The notes under the pieces: model-generated
Seen by the model: the letters and a program-made list of their open reading frames with translations, nothing else
Database searches by the model: none
What the model was told of the DNA's origin: nothing
In this document: positions 22,401 through 33,329 of the stretch, piece by piece
How positions within the stretch are numbered: position 1 is the first letter of the stretch
How the letters are laid out: the number at the start of each line of letters is the position of its first letter
Position numbers and translations under genes: made by a program
Origin: Cyathus striatus
Taxonomy: Eukaryota; Basidiomycota; Agaricomycetes; Agaricales; Nidulariaceae
DNA length: 64,000 bases
Direction of reading: 5' to 3'
Assembly (NCBI GenBank): GCA_025738555.1
Contig: JAOVFP010000004.1
Location: 6,689,666-6,753,665 of the forward strand

Positions 22401-23167
22401 TCCTCTGCACAGTCACACCCAGCCTGTTCAACAGTTGGGTAGTGATAATAAAATGGTAATATTCTATATCACATTGCAATAATTTAACTCTAAAGCTCTA
22501 TTAGAATGTAAGCTCCATAGAATATTATAGTGATGAGGAGATGTCATTAGATGATGATGATGAAGTAAGTCTATTATTTTTTCAATTTATTTAACTCTAA
22601 AGTTCTATTAGGATGTAAGCTCCATAGAATATTATAGTGATGAGGAGATGGCATTAGATGATGATGATGAAGTAAGTCTATTATCTTTTCAATTTATTCA
22701 AGTATATACTTATTATGACATGCAGATTTTAAGTCCACCCCATTCACTAGAGAATCCAGAGAGGGAGGAGTATACACAAGTGAGAGTTTACCATACTTAT
22801 GACTTTGCTATACTAACTTGTCATTTCAGCTATTGAATTCCTTTGGTATTGAAGAGCCACCTCAGAACCATGATGAGGTGAATAATTATTATTTGTAGTG
22901 CTTCTTAGACTTATATTCTACTTTATACAGATTACTAGTGATTCAGATGGGATCCTTTGGGAGGGTATGACAGACTTTGACTTGGAAGAGATCTTCATTA
23001 TCATGGATCAGTTGGCACCATTACATGGTGGTTCTAGTAGATCTGGTATTAATCCCAACATTCAGCCAGAGTGGATGACTAGGAGTGGTGAAGAGGAAGA
23101 GGAGAGTGATACAGAGAGTAAAGAAGAGGATGAGGAGGATGAGGAGGAAAAAACTACCTATTACTGA
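19493..23167 (+). pseudogene. unrecognised multi-exon gene paired with the RecQ-type helicase gene
   Basis: I do not recognise the family. Two phase-0 micro-exons (19493-19519, TSTTLGAEA; 19570-19599, TSTTTLDKGA) lead into a long exon from 19668 (VKPLITTRKTGTLHAAQAF). Further coding blocks lie at about 20237-20830, 20878-21100, 21147-21300 and 21319-22331. They are hydrophilic, with no membrane segment. From 22391 a run of small exons encodes an increasingly acidic tail, including a duplicated 20-residue exon with the core YYSDEEM. It ends SGEEEEESDTESKEEDEEDE and stops at 23167. The reading frame fails to join across about 20190-20237, and an in-frame TAG lies at 21296-21298, so this copy looks inactive. 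It is followed 180 bp later by the helicase gene on the same strand. Shared orientation and shared micro-exon habit suggest the two belong to one unit. Chromatin or DNA interaction is a guess from the acidic tail only. Confidence 0.6.
22505..22671 (+). repeat. tandem duplication of one exon plus its intron
   Basis: Two 60-base exons (22505-22564 and 22612-22671) differ at only two bases and sit 107 bp apart. Each is preceded by TTAACTCTAAAGYTCTATTAG and followed by GTAAGTCTATTAT. Each is a multiple of three and phase 0, so the duplication adds exactly 20 acidic residues without disturbing the frame. Confidence 0.85.
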
Positions 23168-23347
23168 TCAGGATAATCTACCTACTAGTCTATTTATATT
23201 TACATCTATTTGGACTCTTATTTTTTTTTTTTGGATTCTGGCATGATTTTAATTATTATTTGGTTGTGTTTACTTTGATAATGCCATATATATAGCCTGC
23301 TATTTTTTTCCTGTCTCTTCCCACCTTCTCTCTACTTTCCTATCATC

Positions 23348-26300
23348 ATGTCATTTGTCTGCAACCTTTGTTTCAAGTCTTTCAACAATGTATCTGATTG
23401 TGATGAGCATGAAAGCAAATGCACACCATCATCTGATATGGTATGCTTCTCTCTTTTCACAAATAAAATAACTTTTACTTAACTATGTTTTAATAGAATG
23501 ACATGTATTTAGATGTAAGTAGACTATTAATAAGTAATATGGCTACTTACTCATGTTTTTGTATAGGACCCAACTGAAGAGCTCAAGGTATATTTGCTTT
23601 ATTTTGTATTTCTGCTTGATCTGAACTTCACATCAAGTCAATTGAAGTTCAACAAGAGTCTATAGTATGTTTGCTTTACTATGAATTTATACTTCATTCA
23701 ACATGAAATTTTCAGATCACTACATCTATTGAAGTGAATAATGTTTGTTGACTTTTACTTTTAAATTTGTACTTTATTCAATATGAAATTTTCAGATTAA
23801 TACACCCATGGAAGTGAATAATGTATGTTGACCTTTACTTTTGAATTTGTACTTCATTCAATATGAAATTCTCAGATCACTACATTTATTGATGTGAATA
23901 ATGTTTGTTGACTTTCACTTTTGAATTTGTACTTTATTCAATATGAAATTTTCAGATCACTACACCCATTGAAGTGAATAATGTATGTTGTTGACTTTTC
24001 CTTTGATTTTGTACTTCATTCAATATGAAATTTTCAGACCACTACACCCATTGAAGTGAATAATGTATGTTTACTTTTCCTTTGATTTTTTTTGTACTTC
24101 ATTCAACATGAAATTTTCAGACCACTACACCCATTGAAGTGAATAATGTATGTTGACTTTTCCTTTGATTTTGTACTTCATTCAATATGAAATTGTCAGA
24201 TCACTATACCCATGGAAGTAAATGAAGAGTCTATATTATATTTTATTTTCTTACTGAACATTAATATGATCTTAACTCCAATTACAGTTACCTGAAGGGT
24301 TTAATATACTGCCAAGTGGAGTTATTTTATCTGCCATTTTAAAATCTATAGAAGTAGCAGTCATCAAGGACTACAAGCTCTTTGTGTGCACAATATGCCA
24401 CACAGCTATAACTTCAGATACCATAAAAAATCATCTATCCAAGAAACACAAAATGAAACTAACTAGTCATTTACATGATGAACTGCAAAAAGCCATTCAC
24501 CACTTCAACATTCAATCTCACTATCCTACCATCGAGGTCACACAAGTTCCAAAGCTGCATCAAATTCCAGGACTTGTTCTTATTGACGAACATGGTTGCC
24601 CACTGTGCCACAAAAATGGCGCAAAGAAAACAATTGCTGTACATATTAGTAATGCACATCGGGGATCTTTATTGAAGCCAAAGTCAAACCACTTCACACA
24701 GGTCTTTCATCCAGGTATTACCAAAGAACATTTCAGAGTAATTCCAGCACCCAAAGCCAATGTGGACCCACAGACACACACATCTATATGGTTAAAGAAG
24801 TTTGCAGATATACATGAAGAAGTTCTCACCAGCTCCAGAACTCCTTTGAATGCTAGACATGTTAGCCCTTGGCTAATCAGAACTCAGTGACATACAATGG
24901 TAGAAAAATATGACACACAACTTGTTTGTCAATTAGTGGAGAAGCCAACTCAAGATGAGGGGCTTGCATGGATTCTACCTCTTGCAATAGACTATACTAA
25001 AAATGCCTGCAAGTTAATCCCACACACTGATTTCCAAGTCAGATTGAGGTTGCACTCATCTGATCTTGATAAAGAGTATGTTCTAATTTATTTATACTCT
25101 GTTTTACTTGCTTATAAGTTATTAACAGAATTGAAAACACTCCCTTTTCATTCTTTCAGCAGCATGATACCACTGCATCAAAGTACACACTAGTACTCAT
25201 CAACTTTATTGCAGCATTGGTCAGAAGTATTCAACCATTACAACCATTTAAACTCCCTGGAACAACAGAGTTACATCATTTGATTCATGGTCTTATCAAG
25301 AACAAAAATCAACAAAGCTTACATCAAGTTCTCTTACATCTTTGGCATTCAGAGTGGTCTTCAACACCATTTAACAATCCAACCATTGTATTTTTGGGGC
25401 TAACTACTTTGCAACCTAGTGGAGATTTCTCTCCACCCAAAGATGTTACAGGTACTATTGCCAAACTATTCTGGCTAATGAGACTTGTTGTTCTTCAGGA
25501 AATTCATATCATCAAAAAACAGACAGGCAATTCAGACTTATCAATAATAAGTCCACTTCAGCAGTGGATTACACCTCATCGATCCAATACATACAGTGAA
25601 TTAATGTCACTTATGCAATATGCATCTTCTATTTCCTTCAAATCAATTAGTCTTCCTAGAGTGGTCTTTCCAAATAGGAGACAGAATGACTATACAGCAA
25701 TCATATTTGATGGAAAGCAAGTTACATTGAATGATATATCAATGGTATTCAGGAATTTGGAATCTGAAATCCAAAGTATATTGGAAGATAATCTACTCTG
25801 TGGATCACCAATACGAGTCAAGTATAACACTATACCTGACAATCTATCCAGCACTACTGCTGGCTATTCATTTCTGGATGACATTAATGGACCATTCTCA
25901 AAACTAAAAAATGGACTAGCTGAAACACTTTTTACTGATAAAGAACTATTCTCTAGATTCTTCAAAGACAATGGTGAAATAAACATACTGGAGGCAAAGA
26001 AATGGCTGCAGAAATTGGCAAGACTTGAACTTTTGCTACTTATTTCAGTAGCCATGAAGTCAGGTGCTCCCATTCGAATGTCTGAACTAACATCAACCAT
26101 TGTCAAAAATACTAACACACGTACTTGCAATGTTATGGGTGTGGGAGAAAACTTGATACTTGTTCGTCAATATACAAAAAACACAAGTAATGAACAGATG
26201 GACAGACTTATTCCACATGCTATCTCTGGTTTTGAACAAGATATTCTCATTCAAGTTCACACTTTGTGTTGCCCTTTTGCTATTGTAAGTTCATACCATT

Positions 26301-29108
26301 TATATTATATCTATGCATCAAGTCTTATCACATTTTATTTAGGCTCTTGCCAAGTTAATATGGCCTGCAGTACCAGCCATTGCAATGAAATACAATGATA
26401 TTCTCTTCATGGACTTTGGAAAAGAAATGGATCTCAGCATGACTAGCAAACAAATGGGAATCATTACTGCAGCAGTAATAGGATGGGCAATCACTTCAAG
26501 TTTATGGAGACACATTAATATTGCATGGAAAAAGTATCTCTGTCAAGGAGCTATTGATTCTGTTATAGAAGAGGAGATGATGAGTTCTATTCATGCAAAT
26601 CAAAGTGGCCACTCTGTTCAAACAGAAAATCACATATATGGGCTTGATAGTAACAATATCTCTGGTATTGGTGAAGATGTCTTGTTTCTATATATTGAAG
26701 CAGGCATTGTATATCAAAATGCATTCAAGATTCCTTCTGGAGGTCTATGTCTTCCATACCACAAGGTCAAGATGGATTGTTATGATGAACTGGTAGAGAA
26801 GGGTTTTATTTCACCTCGACATTCAAGCAAACCATCATCATCAGATACATCTTCAAATGATATCATGACCTTTTTAGAGAACATGCAATCTACAATGCAA
26901 CAATCCATTTCACACATACAGGTTCAACTACAATCACTGCAATCACAGATTGAAGGCCTGACAAGTGCACAAGTCAAGTCCTCAAATCATATTCCACATC
27001 AATTACCAAGTCCAGAAGATTTGACCTTTAGTGAACATAATATTCATATGGATGTCACTGAAGATGTTATTGCCTATTCAAAATGTGGAGATTCTGACTT
27101 GCAAGAGAAATTCAACACTATAACCACATCTTCTAATAGCCAGCCTTCTCCTTCCACTCCATCATTGGATATTGATTATTAGTCTCTATTAAAACTGAAG
27201 ATACTGTATGGTCCAGATGCTACTTGGAATGTTCCAGAACAGCAGCAGGCTGTTCAAGAATTATTGGAACTCAAGCGAGATGTTTTTTTAACATTACGCA
27301 CAGGACTTGGTAAAACAGCTGCCATTCTTATTCCCTCTATGATGGAAGATAGCATTACTATAATAGTGGTCCCTTTACTTTCATTACTAGATGATTGGAT
27401 ATGTCGTTTAAAGTCTTTTGGCCTCTCATTTGAACACTACAAGGGAAAGGGTGACAAATCACTTCAAGGTTATACCAACATTATTTTGGTGTCTGCTGAT
27501 GTCTTCAGGAACCAACCTTGGAAAGTAGCCATTGCTGCTATAAAAGCAAGAAGAACCATCTTTTGCAGTGCTTGAGGAGGGCCACTACTTTTTAACAGAT
27601 GCTGTATTTCGTCAGGAAGCCTTTGGAAATCCAAATGAAATAAGAGAAACTTACATGGCACAAATTGTTATCTGCTCTGCTACCATTCCAACTCAATCAA
27701 AATCATGGTTCATTGATAACTTATGTTTGAAGGACCCAGCTACAATAACATCTTCATCACAACGGCCAGAACTCAAGTACATTAAAGCAAATTTCTCTAT
27801 TGGATCAACTGCACTTCCAAAGATTACAGACTGGATCCATCAAATCAAGACAGTAGTAAACTGGAAACCAGAAGACCACATACTAATATTTGTGAACAAT
27901 GGAAGTAATGGAAAAATGCTTGCAGACCATTTCAATTGTGGCTTCTATCATTCACATTCTTCCAAAAACCCCATTAGCAATACAGAGAAGAACCACTTGA
28001 TGGAATCTTTTTTAAATGGTTCATCACAAATACTGGTCTCCACAAGTGCCTTGGCAGCTGGTAATGATTACCCTCATATTAGAGCAACCATTCATTTTGG
28101 CACCCCACCTGATATGATTTTGTTTACACAACAATCAGGAAGAGCAGGAAGAGATGCACAAAAAGCATTCTATCTTGTTGTTCCAGATGGAAATGCCATT
28201 GGAAGAAATGAAATACTAGGACCTCTACATATCAATAATGCATTTTCCCCAAGACAATTAAAAAACACTTGCATATGATTTGAAATGGCTTCTCTATTTG
28301 ATGAACAATTTGCAACATGTCTTAATTTCAACAATTCCTATCAAGTTTGTAGCAATTGTGAACTAGGTGTGTTGTTCATTTCACTTTTTCATTTTCAATA
28401 AATTTAAACACAGTACCAGGGACAATGCAGAAACATGTTAAATTTACTTCATCCACTATTCAACCACCACATCCATCAACATCAACTCAACATGTTTTGA
28501 CCAAGAAACGCAAACTCAATGAAGCATTTGGAAAGTGTGCAGATCAGGCTAGAAAAATTACTACTGCAATGAAGACAGAACTGATGCAGAAACTTACAAG
28601 CTACACTGAATTTCTGAACTTGATCAAAAATGAATGTGGAGCTTGTTTTGCCTATGATCAAGTAAAGAGAAATCCAAATCAGCCTCATCATAACCCTCTT
28701 AAATGTGTCAAACTAAAACCAACCAACTATTATTGTCTAAAGAATTCCATCCAATATCCTGACAAATCAGATGTAAACATTCCAAAATGGAATGGACCAT
28801 GTTACAGTTGCCATGTTCATTCATTGGGTAGTGACAAATTGCATCCTACATGGCAAGGTAAACCAACTGATTGTCCTCTGAAGGATACCACACTGCTATC
28901 ATTTCTGGCAGCTCTTTATGACAACACTAAAGTTCTCAAAGATCTTGCTATATACTTTAATGAGATTTCTTGGAAAACCCCTTATGAATACTCACAGTTT
29001 TTGTTTAGACCACATGAAGTTCACAAAACTATGCCAATGGCTATTATGGCTTGGTGGATTGAGGAACATTATAAAAAGAAGCCTACCTCTTCCAGTAATA
29101 CTATATAG
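23348..29108 (+). pseudogene. C2H2/OrsD-like finger - recombinase-like - RecQ-type helicase fusion, recently broken
   Basis: The start ATG at 23348 opens a C2H2-like finger (VCNLCFKSFNN, then HESKC). Micro-exons follow (23497-23514, 23567-23587, 23638-24217). A long exon from 24288 has two further fingers (VCTICHTAI...HLSKKH; CPLCHKNG...HISNAH) of the OrsD/DUF3505 type. A central segment (about 25200-27180) includes SGAPIRMSELTS and a basic WRHINIAWKKYL. It resembles in order, weakly, a tyrosine recombinase. The helicase shows TLRTGLGKTAAI (motif I), VVPLLSLLDDW, VLEEGHYFLTD (motif II, E for D), ICSATIP (III), VSTSALAAGNDYP (V) and QQSGRAGRDAQ (VI). A cysteine cluster and a C-terminal domain (CGACF, CYSCHVH) close it. 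Damage: TGA 24888, a phase loss near 25076-25170, TAG 27181, a one-base shift near 27563 and TGA 28276. Telomere-linked RecQ genes are known in basidiomycetes. This one lies about 35 kb from the telomere. Confidence 0.8.
23638..24217 (+). repeat. array of eight micro-exon/intron units inside the helicase gene
   Basis: Exons at 23638-23664, 23716-23742, 23796-23822, 23876-23902, 23956-23982, 24038-24064 and 24121-24147 are each 27 bases. The last (24200-24217) is 18 bases. From the second on, each is preceded by GTACTTCATTCAATATGAAATTTTCAG-like intron ends and followed by GTATGTTGAC or GTTTGTTGAC. The translated units are versions of TTPIEVNN (TSIEVNN, NTPMEVNN). The repeat period of about 80 bp covers the whole intron and exon together, so the array grew by tandem duplication of complete splice units. 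Confidence 0.85.
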
Positions 29109-29509
29109 ACTACTATAATAACTTTGTAAACAAATTAATTGAATTCTCACAACTCTGAGAATAATAACAGCATCTTGACAATCACTTCATGACTATACAG
29201 CATTTTAGAATAAGCTATTCAATAACTTCTGCATATGACACTAAGACAACTACTCAATGAAGAAGCTAAGGTCCATTAGTAACTACTTCATCACTGAATT
29301 CATATATGCAAGAATTGATATGATGTGTTGTTGTTCTGCAATGGCAGGATTCTAATTAGTAGATGAGGTAGATGAGTTTAGTGTTCTTATAATACAGAAT
29401 TTGTATTCATAAGCTTGGAATGAAAATGTGAGCAATTAAAGAGATAATACTTTTACCCTCTCCATGTCAAAGCTCCCTGACTCTCTGGTATCTATCACTA
29501 TGGCTATGT
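29109..29509. other. 3' flank of the helicase gene
   Basis: AT-rich, with no coding similarity. An AATAA-like polyadenylation signal may lie near 29158. No repeat was recognised until the module beginning near 29510. Confidence 0.35.
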
Positions 29510-30770
29510 AAACAATCAGTTTGTTGTTCTCTTCTTTGATAAAATCAGAGTAACAGCTGTAGTGACTGTATCTTTTGCTAAAATTTTAAAGGTGTTTTCT
29601 TTATAAATAGCAATAGATCTTGTTGTCAAACCAAGTCTGGTGATTTTTACTACAGTAGTTATTTTTCCATCTGCCACTGGTATGTCTTGTATACCAAGAC
29701 TAGGAAGTTCAATAAATAACTGAAAAGAGTAGCTATGATGTAAAGCAGTACAGTACAATATTATTGCTGAAACAGTTGGAAAGTGAAAGTTTAATAAAAG
29801 AGATGGAGTAGAAAAGATTAAAGCACTTCAAAAGGTAATATTCAAATAATTTGTACTGTGATGAAGTACAAAAGAACAAAGCACTTCAAAATAAATAAAA
29901 TACTTCAAAAATAAAACACTTCAAAAAGTAATGAACAAAGAATTTGTACTATGATGAAGTACAAAAAAGAGAGGACTTCAAAAAAAAAGAAGCCACTTCA
30001 AAAAATAAAAACACTTCAAAGGTAATTAGTGACCAAATGATTTGTACTGTGATGGAGATGAAAAAAGAAAGCATTTCAAAAAGACTTCAAAAAGGAATGA
30101 ACATATGAATTTGTACAGTGATGGAGTACAAAAAATGAAAACACTTCAAATGTTAGTAATCAAATAATTGTATTAAAGCACTTCATTCCCCTTTAAAATA
30201 AACAAAGTACAACATCACTTTTGAAGTGCTCCTCATAATTATCTTTACAAGAACTACAAAAAATAGCCCACTTTCTCCTTTTGAAAAATGATTGAATATC
30301 ATGTATCTCTTGATAATGAGCAATTCTGATATTGAAATCATGGTTGCTACTAGTATTACACTGCCCAAGGCCATTTTCCTTTCTCCTGAAATTGGTATCA
30401 AAATTTATATAAGATTAATAGGAATGTATACATACATATTATGTACTGTGATGAAGATGAAAAAAGAAAGTATTTCAAAAAAATAAAAGTACTTCAAAAA
30501 GTAATAATCAAATGATTTGTACTGTGATGAAGTACAAAAAAGAAAGAACTTTAAAAAAAGAAGACACTTCAAAAAATAAAAGCACTTCAAAATATAATGA
30601 TCAAGTAATTTGTACTGTGATGAAGTACAAAAAAAGAAAGCACTTCAAAAAATAAAAACACTTTAAAAGATAACAATCAAATAATTTGTACTGTGATGGA
30701 GAACAAATCAGTAAACACTCTTCAAAGCCAACAAACTACAATATTATTGAAACAATACATGGTGTAAATA
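29510..30770 (+). repeat. hairpin minisatellite block, right copy
   Basis: It has the same units as 13280-14720, in the same orientation: TTTGTACTGTGATGAAGTACAAA hairpins near 29852, 29944, 30110, 30514 and 30608, separated by AAAGCACTTCAAAAAATAAAAG words. It contains two copies of the spacer module (about 29510-29760 and 30210-30410). The closing segment AACACTCTTCAAAGCCAACA with TACAATATTATTGAAACAATA (30712-30760) matches 13500-13550. Both blocks bracket the KDZ-type element and the two-gene helicase unit. Confidence 0.75.
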
Positions 30771-30889
30771 ATGACTGGCCTAGCATTATGTGATTTCTAG
30801 AACAAGTAAGTGACAGTTTGCATTGCCCACTTTGACTACTTTAGAACAGTAGCTAATGTTTCTGCCTAATAATATACCAACATTACATC

Positions 30890-31090
30890 TAGCACCTCAG
30901 ATATTTGCTCCACTCAAGCAAATACCTGACAGTGTCCTCCACTATATATGACTTGTGGGGTATTTGCTCAAGTTGAGCAAATATCCTGCCAGTCAGTTCT
31001 ATTATTTGCTTGTCATACCTAGTATTTGCTCAGTATTTGCTCAAGTTGAGCAAATACTGAGTATTTGGGTGTTTTTAGATCATCTGAGAC
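30890..31090. repeat. perfect palindromes GTATTTGCTCAA-TTGAGCAAATAC
   Basis: The word TATTTGCTCAAGTTGAGCAAATA occurs in full near 30960-30982 and again near 31030-31055. There the arms extend to AGTATTTGCTCAA / TTGAGCAAATACT around a single G. Single arms occur nearby (30902, 31006, 31021). They are likely cruciform-forming short repeats or ends of a tiny foldback element. Confidence 0.7.
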
Positions 31091-32381
31091 ACCCATCTAA
31101 ATGTAGTGCATGTGTATTCCTGCTCCAACTTAAACATGTTCAGAGTTATCTGGATATGTCAATCTTGTCCAAATAGACTAGTTCCCTCCCCTTTCTGCCT
31201 CTTTCTCACTTGATTTGTGTAAATACCACTCTGTTCCTTCACTTATAATTGCAAAAAAACATTTTATTACACTATAATGACATACTGAGGATACATGCTC
31301 AGCTTCACCCTGTTCAACCACATGAACTTCCATAGAATGTACTTTGCCACCTTGTTCACATCACATCCACCAGTGTATTTATAGAAATGACATTCTAATG
31401 GGACCTACCCAACCAGAGTTAGCTCAGCTCCCACAAACTACAAGAAACAGCAGACACACCTTCATAATCTTAACCTTGAATACATCAATCTTATTCAAGA
31501 ACAAGATCAATAATGTCCAAAGGAACTACCAAAAGTTGATAATACTCTTGAAGAGAGTCAATGACTCTTGAAGACAATTCTACAAAACAGTCAACAAGAG
31601 AACATTAATAAAAATGCACCTGCTTCTTCTCCTCCAAAAGTGTCTGATTGTACTCACTGAGCAATGTACAAAATATAATACTTGTCACACTCTTGAAACA
31701 GCATATCTATTTCTTGTGCTCTGATTATTGTCCACCAATATCAAACAAGTGTATTCTGCACCAAAAAGTATCAGCACAACAATCACATCTCCAACACCCT
31801 CAACAGAGACAGAAGGCAAAGACAGAGACAAAGACAGAGTCAAGACACCTGCCCCCCTCTCTCCTCCCACAACAAGGCTGGACAAGCACATGACACTTCA
31901 GTGCAAAAGCAAAAACACATCCAAGTGCATCCCAAAAAGGAAAATATTAAAAGAGCAGGAAGGCAGAAGCAAAATCTTTTTTAGACATTTCAGGTGCATC
32001 AGGGTTTGCTCTCAAGTCATCAGGGGATGGAATATCAATAAGGCAGGTGTACTGGAGGAGGAGGAGCCAGGGGTGAATGTCAAGGAGAAAAAGGAAGGAG
32101 GCCACCAGTGCCCATCTTAATCATACCTCAATCCAATGACAATGTGACAAGAATAGAAGAAAAAACAGAAAAGGAGAAGAGAGAAGCAGAGTGGAAAAAC
32201 TCATGATAACTGCCCCATCATAAACCTCATTTCAGTAACTCCATCTGTCTTTTGTTGTGCCCTCAGTACATCATTGACTAGGCAGATAATCTGGCTCTCC
32301 AATTCTCATCACCTTCTTAAAAAACTACACTACCACTACCATCAGCCCTCTTGCTCTCTCTTTACACACAAAATAAAAGAC
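31091..32381. other. no recognised gene
   Basis: A proline/lysine-rich frame at 31728-32120 (TSPTPSTETEGKDRDKDRVK, then EEEEPGVNVKEKKEGG) has the look of a low-complexity tail but no start or partner exon. I cannot assign it. The rest is without visible structure. Confidence 0.35.
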
Positions 32382-32632
32382 TGTCAGAAGCAACAAATAG
32401 AAAAGGGGTGATTGAGAGCAAAGAAGATGATGAGAGAGATAATGACTCAGACACAAACACAAACACAGATACAGATGGGGAGGAAACTTGTTGACAACTA
32501 CCAAGATACAGAGTATTTATATACTAGAGTGATCTACCAAAGTCCTACTAAAGTCTTACCAAAGTCCTACCAAGGTTACTATAGTCCCACTAAGGTCTGA
32601 TCTAGAAGTTGTGCAACCCAGAATATCTAACA
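32382..32632 (+). mobile_element. solo LTR, family A copy 3 (251 bp)
   Basis: It begins TGTCAGAAGCAACAAATAGA and ends CCCAGAATATCTAACA. It is flanked by the perfect 5-bp duplication AAGAC (32377-32381 and 32633-32637). It is shorter than copies 1 and 2 because the GACAGCTGTCAATC repeats near the 3' end are absent. Confidence 0.85.
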
Positions 32633-32640
32633 AAGACATA

Positions 32641-32832
32641 CTAATTTGCACTGTCTATCAAATAAAATTCATTCAAGTGCTTATCTATAACATGCACAAT
32701 GACAAGGTCTTTCCATAACACATCTATCACCACTGCAATTTCATAGTTGAATGTCATGAGATTACAGTATACAATAGGCCAGTATTGAAGATGCTCTTCA
32801 GGCAAGAAGCCACCTTTGTGTAGGATCTTCAT
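32641..32832 (-). other. unassigned 63-codon frame
   Basis: The frame reads MKILHKGGFLPEEHLQYW and ends DKHLNEFYLIDSAN. It begins with ATG at 32832 and is more protein-like than its surroundings, but no domain is recognised. Upstream on the same strand a separate frame (32798-32995) is not collinear with it. It may be a transposon gene remnant. Confidence 0.25.
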
Positions 32833-33329
32833 TTGCTTTACTATTATTGATTGCTTGATTTGCCGGAGTCTGGTTGAGGAGTGTTAGTATGGGTAGATGG
32901 GAGAGTGGGAATGAAGAGATTGTGTGATGTATGTGGGTATAGTGTGATAGCACTGAGGGGACAAGGGCAGAGAATGAAACATTATTCAGAGGCACATATC
33001 AATGACTAGGCTTACCAGATACAAAGAAGCCTGTGAGAACAAAAGGTGCATGTGCACAACCATAGAATGAAAGCCTTCTGTCTCCATTTCCTTCAAGTTG
33101 TCACACATCCAACAAACAACCCATTGCCCATATGCAAATGTATAAGAGAAGACAGCCAACTCACTGAGAAGGAGGATTTTACACTCTCACTTGAGTTTCA
33201 ACTTATAAGTTTGTGTATATCAGTTATATGAGTAAAGGCACCTAAGTCATCTACAGATGGTATATCAATCTGATGAAATTGACTACACCCATGACCTGCT
33301 CAAGTACAAGTTTTCAAACTGTTACCCTG

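Noticed and set aside
23638..24217. A plain minisatellite unrelated to the gene
   Set aside because: Every unit keeps acceptor, 27-base open exon and donor in phase 0 with the flanking exons, and the exon core is more conserved in reading frame than chance would require.
31728..32120. A lysine/proline-rich protein gene
   Set aside because: No ATG context, partner exon or family. Composition alone does not support a gene, so only noted within the gene-poor stretch.
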